Position numbers and translations under genes: made by a program. Below the pieces are notes generated by a model, which was not told the DNA's origin, did no database searches, and saw nothing but the letters and a program-made list of their open reading frames with translations. From Blastomonas aquatica (GTDB lineage: Bacteria > Pseudomonadota > Alphaproteobacteria > Sphingomonadales > Sphingomonadaceae), in assembly GCF_014639875.1 (NCBI RefSeq), contig NZ_BMGD01000003.1:1-64000 (forward strand): 64,000 nucleotides of DNA, given 5' to 3'. Of the stretch, positions 45,671-53,256 are shown in pieces; the stretch's first letter is position 1, and the number at the start of each line of letters is the position of its first letter.

Positions 45671-47505
45671 GACGCTGCCTCCGGACCAACAACCGTGACC
45701 GTCTGCATCATCCCGCCGTGCATGTGATACAGCAGGTGGCAGTGGAAGGCCCAGTCGCCGGGCTCGTTGGCGGTCAGGTCGAACTGCGCGCTGGCGCCCG
45801 GCTGGACGATCATCGTGTTCTTGCGCGGTTGCAGTGCGGCAGGCTGTCCGTTGACCATCTCGAAGAACATGCCGTGCAGATGGATCGGGTGCGCCATCAT
45901 CGTGTTGTTCACCAGCTTTACCCGCACCCGTTCGTTCCAGGCAAAGCGGATCGGCACATCGCTGACCGCCGAATACATCCGGCCGTCGAACGACCACATA
46001 TAGCGTTCCATATTGCCGGTGAGGTGCAGTTCCAGCAACCGGGTGGGCTCGCGGGCATCCGTGTTGGCATCGCGCGCAACCAGCATCCGGTAGTTCAGCA
46101 CGCGGTGCTCGACATCGCGCAGGCCAAGCCCGGGGTCTCCCATCCTGTCGACCGGCGCCATCGAGACCATGTCGATCCCCGGACCGATCGCGACATCGGG
46201 CGGGAGCAGCGACGTATCGCGCATCTTCATTCCGTCCATGCTCATGCTGGCGGAGGCATCGCTTCCGGTTTCGGGCTTGGTGCCGTGGTTCATCGACCCA
46301 TGGCCCATGGCTCCATGATCCATGGCCCCGTGATCCATGCCGCCATGATCCATGCCGCCATCACCATGGTTCATTCCCATGTCGGCCATCGTCAGCAGCG
46401 GCGGATCGCGCAGTGCGGGAACATCGGCGCGCAGCCCCGGCGCGCTTGCCAGCGTCGCCAGTGCCATGCCTGAACGGTCCATCGATTCGGCAACGATGCT
46501 GTAGGCAGGCGCCGATCCCGGCTCGACGATCACGTCATAGGTCTCGGCCGCACCGATCTGCAACTCGTCAACCTCGACCGGCCGCACCGGCTGGCCGTCG
46601 GTGGCGATCACGCTCATCGCCAGGCCCGGAATGCGGATGTTGAAGAAGCTTTGCGCCGCGCCGTTGATGATCCGCAGCCGGACACGCTCGCCGGGCTTGA
46701 ACAGATATTCCATCCCCCCATTCGGCCCGCGCCCGTTGGCGAGGAAGGTATAGGTCTTGCCGCCGATGTCGGCAATGTCGGTGGGCATCATCCGCATCTG
46801 CGCCCACATCCGGCGTTCTTCGGCGGACATCGGGTAATCGTCGGTCCAGGTGTTCTGCTGGCGGTTGAAATAGCCCTCTCCGGTGCGCAGCCGGTTCATG
46901 ATAAAATGCGGGTCGAGCGTGGTGAAATCGCTGACCAGCAAGATGTAGTCACGATCGACCGGGATCGGCTCTCCGCCGCGCGGTTCGATGATCATCGGCC
47001 CGTAATGGCCCGACTGCTCCTGCAGCCCTGAATGGCTGTGATACCAATAGGTGCCCGCCTGGCGGATCGGGAACTCGTAGACGAAGGTTTCGCCGGGCTT
47101 GATGCCGGGAAAGCTGATCCCCGGAACGCCGTCATACTGGAACGGCAGCAACAGCCCATGCCAGTGCACCGAGCTGTCCACGGACAGATTGTTGGTGACG
47201 TTCAATCGGACATCCTGCCCCTCGGTCAGCCGAATCAGCGGCCCGGGCACGCTGCCATTGACCGCGATGCCCGGGCCACGCTTGCCCTGCACGATGCGAT
47301 GGCCACTGCCGATCGACAGATCGATCACCGGCCCGCGCACCTCGTCAAAGCCTGCAGGTATCCGTGGGCCGCCCCGGCTTTGCCCACCACCGTGCATGTT
47401 GTGTCCCTGCGCCCAGGCGGGCACCGCCAGCATGGATGCGCCCAAACCGACCCCTCCAAGGCCAAGGCCGCTCAAAACCGATCGTCTGGAAAACCTGTCG
47501 TGCAT
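45667..47505 (-). CDS. copA: Copper-resistance multicopper oxidase CopA
   Basis: A 612-residue Tat-exported oxidase; SRRSVLSGLGLGG is the twin-arginine signal and ATG 47505 places it correctly (the frame extends nine codons further). All copper sites are visible: HWHGLLLPFQYDG, YWYHSHSGLQEQSGHYGP, HPIHLHGMFFEM and HCHLLYHMHGGM. A Met/His-rich insert of MDHG and MGHG units lies at about residues 380-405 (DNA 46290-46380) and should bind Cu(I) for oxidation. It is first in the copABCD operon and is controlled from a CsoR-type site shared with csoR. Confidence 0.94.
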   Translation of the reverse strand: MHDRFSRRSVLSGLGLGGVGLGASMLAVPAWAQGHNMHGGGQSRGGPRIPAGFDEVRGPVIDLSIGSGHRIVQGKRGPGIAVNGSVPGPLIRLTEGQDVRLNVTNNLSVDSSVHWHGLLLPFQYDGVPGISFPGIKPGETFVYEFPIRQAGTYWYHSHSGLQEQSGHYGPMIIEPRGGEPIPVDRDYILLVSDFTTLDPHFIMNRLRTGEGYFNRQQNTWTDDYPMSAEERRMWAQMRMMPTDIADIGGKTYTFLANGRGPNGGMEYLFKPGERVRLRIINGAAQSFFNIRIPGLAMSVIATDGQPVRPVEVDELQIGAAETYDVIVEPGSAPAYSIVAESMDRSGMALATLASAPGLRADVPALRDPPLLTMADMGMNHGDGGMDHGGMDHGAMDHGAMGHGSMNHGTKPETGSDASASMSMDGMKMRDTSLLPPDVAIGPGIDMVSMAPVDRMGDPGLGLRDVEHRVLNYRMLVARDANTDAREPTRLLELHLTGNMERYMWSFDGRMYSAVSDVPIRFAWNERVRVKLVNNTMMAHPIHLHGMFFEMVNGQPAALQPRKNTMIVQPGASAQFDLTANEPGDWAFHCHLLYHMHGGMMQTVTVVGPEAAS

Positions 47506-47537
47506 ACCTATTGCAAATCCTTTGCTCAGCAAATAGT

Positions 47538-47554
47538 ATACCCCCCTCTGGTAT
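47538..47554. promoter_or_regulatory. CsoR-type operator between copA and csoR
   Basis: ATACCCCCCTCTGGTAT: ATACC and GGTAT arms around a C-rich centre, as in copper-sensing CsoR operators (TACCC...GGGTA with a run of C/G). It lies midway between the divergent copA (start 47505) and csoR (start 47574) and could repress both in low copper. Confidence 0.65.
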
Positions 47555-47573
47555 TACAAGCGGAAAGGTTCGC

Positions 47574-47852
47574 GTGAACATGGCCAAGGATCGCACCGCT
47601 ATCCTCAATCGCCTGCGCCGGATCGAGGGGCAAGTGCGCGGAGTCTCGCAGATGGTAAGCGATGACCGCTATTGCATCGATATTCTGCATCAGATTCAGG
47701 CCATCAAGGCAGCGCTTTCCAAAGCCGAAAGCGAGGTTCTGAAGGATCATGCTGCCTGCTGCGTCTCCGATGCGATTGCCTCGGGGGATGCAGCCGAGCA
47801 GCGGACGAAGTTCAACGAGCTGATCGACCTGTTCGAAAAATTGAAGCGATGA
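47574..47852 (+). CDS. csoR: CsoR-family copper-sensing repressor
   Basis: A 90-92 residue all-helical repressor. The CsoR/RcnR core LNRLRRIEGQVRGVSQMV is followed by the copper fingerprint: Cys in RYCIDILHQI and His-x3-Cys in KDHAACCVSDAI. GTG 47574 has AAAGG five bases upstream; ATG 47580 is the alternative. Cu(I) binding should release it from the operator in front of copA. Confidence 0.92.
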   Translation: MNMAKDRTAILNRLRRIEGQVRGVSQMVSDDRYCIDILHQIQAIKAALSKAESEVLKDHAACCVSDAIASGDAAEQRTKFNELIDLFEKLKR

Positions 47853-48070
47853 GGGCTTGGCTGAAGCCATGCTCCCCATGCCCTCTGACGGCGGCAATGA
47901 TTGCACCGCCCGCCCAATAAAACGGACTGTACTTGCACCCGCTCCGCAATGCTGAGCATGCTGCGCCTGTTCGTTGCGCAGTGGAGATCGCCATCGTATG
48001 ACTAGCGGTGGACATACGCGAAGGTCTGCGCAAAAAGGGGCGTTGCATTAAGATTGCAGCCGGAGGCGTC

Positions 48071-49270
48071 GTGACCGAATTTGACCGCAGATTGTTCCTC
48101 GCCGGGGCAGGTGCCGCGCTGCTGGGCGCGACCACCAAGGACACGCTGGACACCGTGACGTTGCCTTTCGGCAATGGTACCCGCCCGCTGGTTCAAATGC
48201 CCGGCAAGCGCAAGATGATCCTGCTGACCACGCGTCCGCCACAGCTCGAAACGCCCTTTGCGGTGTTCAGTGAATCGTTGATCACCCCCAACGATGCGTT
48301 TTTCGTGCGGTATCATCTGTCTGGCCTGCCGTCGGAAATCGATCCGCGCACCTTCCAGCTCAAGATTGGCGGACACGTCAATGCACCGCTGTCGCTATCG
48401 CTTGCCGAATTGAAGCGCGATTTTCCGGTCAGCGAGATCGTCGCGGTCAACCAGTGCTCGGGCAACAGCCGGGGCTTCATGAACCCGCGCGTCGGCGGCG
48501 GACAGCTGGGCAACGGCGCGATGGGCAATGCGCGCTGGCGCGGCGTTGCGCTTAAGCACCTGCTCGCCAAGGCGGGCCTGCGCGAAGGCGCGCGGCAGGT
48601 GACCTTCAACGGGCTCGACAACCCGCCGACCGATGGCGTGCCCGATTTCGTCAAGGCGCTTGATGTCGACCATGCGATCGATGGCGAGGTGATGGTCGCG
48701 TTCGCGATGAATGGCGAGGACCTGCCATTCCTCAACGGCTATCCCTTGCGGCTGGTAGTGCCGGGTCATTTCGGCACCTATTGGGTCAAGCATCTCGATG
48801 AGATTACCGTCGTTGATGTCGACTTTGACGGTTACTGGATGAAGACCGCGTATCGCATTCCCGACAATGATTGCGTGTGTGTCGAGCCGGGGACCAAGCC
48901 CGACAAGACCGTGCCAATCGCCGGGTTCAACGTTCGCTCGTTCGTCACCAGCCACGCCGATGGCGCGCAAGTCTCGGCCGCGCGGACGACCGAGTTGCGC
49001 GGCATCGCGTTTAGCGGCGGCGATCCGGTACGCCAGGTGCTCGTCTCGACCGATGATGGCCGCTCCTGGCAGGCGGCACGGCTGGGTGAGGATGCCGGGC
49101 GCTATTCCTTCCGTGAATGGCGGCTGGGCGTGACCCTCTCCAAGGGACGTCACGCGATCAAGGTGCGCGCGCAGACCACAGGTGGCGAAACGCAACCGCT
49201 GACGGCATCGTGGCAGCCGGCAGGGTATATGCGCAATGTGGTCGAGACGGTTCAGGTGGAGGCGGTGTGA
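48071..49270 (+). CDS. sorA: Molybdopterin sulfite dehydrogenase subunit (SorA-like)
   Basis: A 399-residue sulfite-oxidase-family enzyme starting at GTG 48071 behind GGAGG. The short leader FDRRLFLAGAGAALLGA is Tat-like. The molybdenum-ligand Cys is in VAVNQCSGNSRGFMNP; GNARWRGVALKHLLAKAG and YPLRLVVPGHFGTYWVKHLD are family blocks, and the C-terminal Mo-co dimerisation domain starts near GFNVRSFVTSH. It oxidises sulfite to sulfate in the periplasm and passes electrons to the cytochrome encoded next (TGATG junction). It is probably the sulfite sink for the SQ pathway downstream. Confidence 0.88.
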   Translation: MTEFDRRLFLAGAGAALLGATTKDTLDTVTLPFGNGTRPLVQMPGKRKMILLTTRPPQLETPFAVFSESLITPNDAFFVRYHLSGLPSEIDPRTFQLKIGGHVNAPLSLSLAELKRDFPVSEIVAVNQCSGNSRGFMNPRVGGGQLGNGAMGNARWRGVALKHLLAKAGLREGARQVTFNGLDNPPTDGVPDFVKALDVDHAIDGEVMVAFAMNGEDLPFLNGYPLRLVVPGHFGTYWVKHLDEITVVDVDFDGYWMKTAYRIPDNDCVCVEPGTKPDKTVPIAGFNVRSFVTSHADGAQVSAARTTELRGIAFSGGDPVRQVLVSTDDGRSWQAARLGEDAGRYSFREWRLGVTLSKGRHAIKVRAQTTGGETQPLTASWQPAGYMRNVVETVQVEAV

Positions 49271-49635
49271 TGGGATCGGGTCAACAGACAGCCGCCGTAA
49301 CGGCGTTCGTGGTCGTCGCGGCACTTGGGGTGCTGGCCGTGTTTCCGGGGGCCAATCTGGCGGATCGCCCCGCACAGCAATCGTCACTCGAGCCGGTGTC
49401 GTTCGTGATGCCCGAGGAAACGACGCCAACGGAGCTTGCCGATGCGGACGCCGAACTGGTGGTCTCGACCTGCTCGGCATGCCATTCGCTCGAATACATC
49501 ACCACCCAGCCGCGCGGCATGGGGGAGAAGTTCTGGCACGACCAGGTGACCAAGATGGTCAAGGTTTATGGCGCGCCGATCGATCAAACCGATGCCGAGG
49601 CGATTGGCGACATCCTCGCCAATAAATTCGGTTAG
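49270..49635 (+). CDS. sorB: Cytochrome c subunit of sulfite dehydrogenase (SorB-like)
   Basis: A 121-residue monohaem cytochrome with an N-terminal hydrophobic anchor or signal (AVTAFVVVAALGVLAVFPGA) and the haem site CSACHSLEYI. Met residues in GMGEKFWHDQVTKMV could be the sixth ligand. Its ATG overlaps the SorA stop by one base. In SorAB enzymes this protein takes electrons from the molybdenum subunit to the respiratory chain. Its stop codon overlaps that of the convergent YeiH-type gene (TTAG). Confidence 0.88.
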   Translation: MGSGQQTAAVTAFVVVAALGVLAVFPGANLADRPAQQSSLEPVSFVMPEETTPTELADADAELVVSTCSACHSLEYITTQPRGMGEKFWHDQVTKMVKVYGAPIDQTDAEAIGDILANKFG

Positions 49636-50795
49636 CTGATCAGCATCACTGCCGCGAACGAGGCAAGCAGGCTGGCCAGGGTCGCGATCGCCACCGGGAT
49701 CGCGGGTCTGATCCCGGTTTCGAGCAACAGATCGAGGCGGCTGCGCATCGCGGTGGCGATCACCGCGATCAGCAGCAGGCCCTTCGAGATGCTGAGCGCG
49801 AAATCGCGCGCTGGGGCAGGGATCTCGAGCATAGAGTTGAGCAGCACCACGCCAAAGAACGCGACGATGAACCACGGCAGCGCCAGGCGTTTCCAGATCG
49901 GGCCGCCCTGCGCCCCGCCGCTCGACTTGTCCGCTCCGCCGATCAGCAGCCCGACGATGATGACCACCGGGGCCAGCATCGCCACCCGCGACAGCTTGAC
50001 GATCGCGGCATAGCTGCCCGCGTCTTGCGAGAACGCATAGCCCCCGCCGATGGCTTGCGCGACATCATGGATCGATGCGCCGATCAGGAAGCCCGCCTGT
50101 TCGTCGGTCAGGTTGAGATATTCAGCGAGAATCGGATAGAGCGACATCGCCAGCGCGCTCGCCAGCGAGACGACGACCAAAGTGATCGCGAACTGCGACT
50201 GGCTGACCCGCTCGCGCCCGATGATGCCGTAGAGCGCGAGTGCCGCGCTGGCGCCGCAGATCGCAGTCGCGCCGCCCGCGAGGATTCCGGTGTAAACCGA
50301 TTGCCCGACCAGCCGTGCGCCGACGATCCCGGCGAGAAAGGTGACGGTCATGATCGCGGCCAGCGCGGCAAACGGCTCGGGACCCAGCGATCCGATCTGC
50401 GCGAAGGTCACCTGCAGCCCGAGCAGTACCACGCCGAAGCGCAAGCAGGTGCGCGAGGCGAAATCGAGCCCCATATGGCTGCGCGGATCGCGCGCGACGA
50501 AGCTCATCGACAGCCCGATCAACAGCCCGAGCAGGATGATCGGAAACATGTAATGTTCGGACAGCCAGGCCGCAGCAGCAGCAGCGATGGCGCAGATCAC
50601 CAGGCCCTGGAACACGGTTTCACGTGGCTTGGCGGGTTCTGACGGGGTCTCGGTGTTCGGCTTGGGGCTCGCCTCGGCGAGGTACATCTCGCCGAACAGG
50701 TCGCCGGCGGCGGGCAGCGAATCCCAGTCAATCTCCTGCCGTTTCACGCTTGCCTCTCCCATCGGCCGACCTGAAAGTATGTCCTTCGGTGTCAT
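49632..50795 (-). CDS. YeiH/UPF0324-family putative sulfate exporter
   Basis: A 387-residue membrane protein with about ten helices. Family landmarks are FGVVLLGLQVTFAQIGSLG, GGATAICGASAALAL and AGFLIGASIHDVAQAIGGGYAFSQ. A 60-residue hydrophilic N-terminus precedes the first helix; M12 is an alternative start. YeiH-like proteins are named putative sulfate exporters on indirect evidence. Being convergent with SorAB it would suit removal of sulfate made from sulfite. Confidence 0.85.
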   Translation of the reverse strand: MTPKDILSGRPMGEASVKRQEIDWDSLPAAGDLFGEMYLAEASPKPNTETPSEPAKPRETVFQGLVICAIAAAAAAWLSEHYMFPIILLGLLIGLSMSFVARDPRSHMGLDFASRTCLRFGVVLLGLQVTFAQIGSLGPEPFAALAAIMTVTFLAGIVGARLVGQSVYTGILAGGATAICGASAALALYGIIGRERVSQSQFAITLVVVSLASALAMSLYPILAEYLNLTDEQAGFLIGASIHDVAQAIGGGYAFSQDAGSYAAIVKLSRVAMLAPVVIIVGLLIGGADKSSGGAQGGPIWKRLALPWFIVAFFGVVLLNSMLEIPAPARDFALSISKGLLLIAVIATAMRSRLDLLLETGIRPAIPVAIATLASLLASFAAVMLIS

Positions 50796-50877
50796 ATAAG
50801 GCTTTTCTTACGCACGCGAGCGGCTATCGTGCAAGCAAGAAGCGGCGCATAACGGCCCGGACGGGGAGGAATTTGCA

Positions 50878-52116
50878 ATGAACGAGGCCCAAAAACAAAC
50901 GGCGCAACAGGGGGTGGCGCGCGGCGCTGCAGTGGCGCTGGTCGCTCTGTTGTTCCTGGGCAATGCGCTCAATTATGTCGATCGGCAGGTGCTGGCGCTG
51001 CTGAAGCCCACGCTCGAGGCCGAATTCGGCTGGTCGGATGCAGACTATGCGCACCTAGGCTCCTCCTTCCAGATCGCAGCGGCGGGCACGTTGCTGTTTG
51101 TCGGCTGGTTCGTCGACCGGCTGGGGGTGCGGGTTGCCTATTCGATCGCGGTCGTGGTCTGGAGCGCAGCCGGAATGGCGCATGCGCTGGCGCAAACGGT
51201 GCAGCAGTTCGTCGCCGCGCGGATCGTGCTGGCAGCGGGCGAATCGGTCAGCACACCAGCAGGGCTCAAGGCCGCTGCGATGTATCTGCCGGTCAAGGAA
51301 CGCAATTTCGCCATCGGGCTGATCAACACCGCGCCCAATATCGGCGCGATCATCACCCCGCTGCTCATCCCGCCGTTCGCGCTCGCCTTCGGCTGGCAGG
51401 CGGCGTTCTGGGTCACCGGCGCGCTCGGCTTCGTCTGGCTCGCGGGCTGGTGGTACGGTACCCGCAACCTCAAGCCTCTGGGCGACCTGCCCGAGCGCGC
51501 GCGCGTGCCATGGGGGATCCTGCTCTCCGATCGCAAGACATGGACCGTGATCGGCGCGAAGTTCTGCATCGATGCGGTGTGGTGGTTCGTGCTGTTCTGG
51601 ATGCCCGATTTCTTCAACCGGCAGTTTGATATGGCGCAGGGCGAACTGGGCTGGCCGATCGCGATCATCTTCACGCTGGCGGCCTTGGGCGCGATCACGT
51701 CCGGAGGACTGTACCCGATCCTGCTCAGCCGCGGCATGACCGTCAACGCCGCGCGCAAGACCTCGATGCTGTTCTACGCGGTGGTCGTGCTGGCGATGCC
51801 GCTGGCTCTGCTCACCGACAACCCGTGGCTCGCCGCGGTGCTGATCGGCTTCGGCCTGTTTGCGCATCAGGGCTTTTCGACCAACGTCTTCGGCATGACC
51901 GCCGACATCATCCCCGCCACCCGCGTCGCCAGCGTCATCGCGCTAGGCGCGGTCGCGGGCAACCTGTCGGGCACCGCAATCATCGAGTTTGCGGGCTACT
52001 CGCTGGGCAGCGGCAGGGGTTACGTGCCCCTGTTCGCGATTTGCGGCAGCGCGTATCTGGTCGCGCTGGCGTTCATCCAGGTGATGATCCCGAAGCTGAA
52101 ACTGGCGGCGGAGTGA
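50878..52116 (+). CDS. MFS permease of the anion:cation symporter type
   Basis: A 412-residue, twelve-helix transporter of the ACS/ExuT-like group: LGNALNYVDRQVLALLKPTLEAEFGWSDADY is typical of helix 1 and the loop that follows. Also present are GWFVDRLGVRVAY (motif A) and ESVSTPAGLKAAAMYLPVKER. GGAGGAATTTGCA supports the start. ACS members carry hexuronates and other organic anions. In this island an anionic sugar such as sulfoquinovose or its glycerol glycoside is a reasonable substrate, by inference only. Confidence 0.85.
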   Translation: MNEAQKQTAQQGVARGAAVALVALLFLGNALNYVDRQVLALLKPTLEAEFGWSDADYAHLGSSFQIAAAGTLLFVGWFVDRLGVRVAYSIAVVVWSAAGMAHALAQTVQQFVAARIVLAAGESVSTPAGLKAAAMYLPVKERNFAIGLINTAPNIGAIITPLLIPPFALAFGWQAAFWVTGALGFVWLAGWWYGTRNLKPLGDLPERARVPWGILLSDRKTWTVIGAKFCIDAVWWFVLFWMPDFFNRQFDMAQGELGWPIAIIFTLAALGAITSGGLYPILLSRGMTVNAARKTSMLFYAVVVLAMPLALLTDNPWLAAVLIGFGLFAHQGFSTNVFGMTADIIPATRVASVIALGAVAGNLSGTAIIEFAGYSLGSGRGYVPLFAICGSAYLVALAFIQVMIPKLKLAAE

Positions 52117-52126
52117 GGGCTTAGCC

Positions 52127-52265
52127 CTCGCCCCTTCAGGGGAGAGAGCGGAGCTGCCGTCAGGCGGCGGGGGGAGAGGGGGATGCACGGCCCACTCGCC
52201 CCTCTCAACTCCGGCTAGGCAGCTATGCCAAGCCTCACGTATCTCTCCCCTAAAGGGGAGAGAGC
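52127..52265. repeat. Pair of CCCCT/AGGGG palindromes between convergent genes
   Basis: The sequence ctcgccccttcaggggagag at 52127-52146 recurs as tctctcccctaaaggggaga at 52242-52261; the latter is part of a perfect 10-bp inverted repeat. They fill the gap between the MFS gene and the convergent DUF2239 gene and resemble dispersed intergenic palindromes. They may act as transcription barriers but lack T-tracts. Confidence 0.5.
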
Positions 52266-52276
52266 ATACACACTCG

Positions 52277-52783
52277 TCACGCGTCAGCGACTTCATCACC
52301 AAGCAGCGTGTTCACGTAACGCACGATGTCGGCAGGCCATGGACTGATCAGGGCCTGAAATTCATCGGGACGCGCAGAATACAGCGCACGAAGCGCCTCT
52401 TCATACTGCGGCATATCGCCACACGCTGCTTGCATGAACCGATACGCCGCGTCGCGGCTTTCCCGCTGAGTGCGGCCATTGCCGCGTTGCTGATCGATCA
52501 GCCTGCGCAGCGCGGCGGAAGCCCCGCCGGATTGACTGGCCAGCCAGTCCCAATGCCTGGGAAGCAGCGTGACCTCCCGGGATTGAACACCGAGCTTGGG
52601 CCTGCCTGCTGATCGCGGAGCGATGTTTCGGTAGTCGAGATCGGTGACCCGGCCTGTCGAATCCTCGAACACCAGGATCGTGCCGTCCTGTTCCGACAAT
52701 GCCTGAGCCAGTGCTCTGCCAACGTCGTCACGAGGACCTGACGCGATCTGCCTGCCATTCTGAAAGGCGGTTACGTTGGACAT
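52277..52783 (-). CDS. DUF2239-family protein
   Basis: A 168-residue cytoplasmic protein of the DUF2239 family, recognised by GRPKLGVQSREVTLLPRHWD followed by WLASQSGGASAALRRLIDQQR; the late blocks are AAYRFMQAACGDMPQYEEA and DIVRYVNTLL. Function is not known for the family. A near-consensus promoter overlapped by two palindromes lies just upstream. It interrupts the SQ island and is probably unrelated to it. Confidence 0.85.
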   Translation of the reverse strand: MSNVTAFQNGRQIASGPRDDVGRALAQALSEQDGTILVFEDSTGRVTDLDYRNIAPRSAGRPKLGVQSREVTLLPRHWDWLASQSGGASAALRRLIDQQRGNGRTQRESRDAAYRFMQAACGDMPQYEEALRALYSARPDEFQALISPWPADIVRYVNTLLGDEVADA

Positions 52784-52814
52784 TGCTTGGACACCTCGGT
52801 TGACGGTAGCGAGT

Positions 52815-52857
52815 TTTATACCCGGGTAAAACGAGGTGTCAATATTACCGGGGTAAA
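52815..52857 (-). promoter_or_regulatory. Strong promoter with two palindromic operators (DUF2239 gene)
   Basis: On the minus strand TTGACA (52842-52837) and TATAAA (52820-52815) are 16 bases apart, close to the ideal sigma-70 promoter. TACCCGGGTA (52819-52828) overlaps the -10 box and TTACC-gg-GGTAA (52845-52856) lies just upstream of the -35 box. A dimeric repressor of TetR or MarR type binding both sites would close the promoter; no such regulator gene is adjacent. Confidence 0.65.
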
Positions 52858-53175
52858 TTTATGGGCGTTTCGTCTCAACGCCGGTATTTGCGGCTTCGCG
52901 GCTTCGCGTAAGCCATAGATTTTCACGCAAAGAAGCGAAGAAGCGTGGTGCCAATCGCGACTGTATCATCCGACCACTGGGCTTCGGCCTTTGCCGGAGA
53001 GCGGGGGATGCGTGTCCGCACATTCCAAATCTTCCCCGTCAGGGGAGGTTGCACAGCGTAGCCATGACGGAGGGGCAGCGGGTTTGTGCCCTGGGGTGCG
53101 GACGAGTCAGCCGGACGCTTCCCCTCCACCACTTTGTGGTCCCCCTCCCCGTTCCGGGGAGGATTTGAGGTTACA
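52858..53175. repeat. Intergenic region with short palindromes
   Basis: No gene is supported. It contains tccccgtcagggga near 53036 and the stem CCTCCCC-gttcc-GGGGAGG at 53144-53162, similar in kind to the palindromes on the other side of the DUF2239 gene. These look like dispersed intergenic repeats. Confidence 0.45.
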
Positions 53176-53209
53176 AAAAAAGGGCCCCGAGCCTTGCGCC
53201 CGGAGCCCT
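53176..53209 (-). terminator. Rho-independent terminator of the TonB receptor gene
   Basis: Read on the minus strand: an 11-bp stem (GGGCTCCGGGC / GCTCGGGGCCC, two G-T type pairs) with a five-base loop, followed directly by seven T residues. It is about 48 bases after the receptor stop codon. Confidence 0.85.
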
Positions 53210-53256
53210 CATTGTCTGCCCTGCGACCCGAACGGCTTATGCTATCCCTGACCCAA

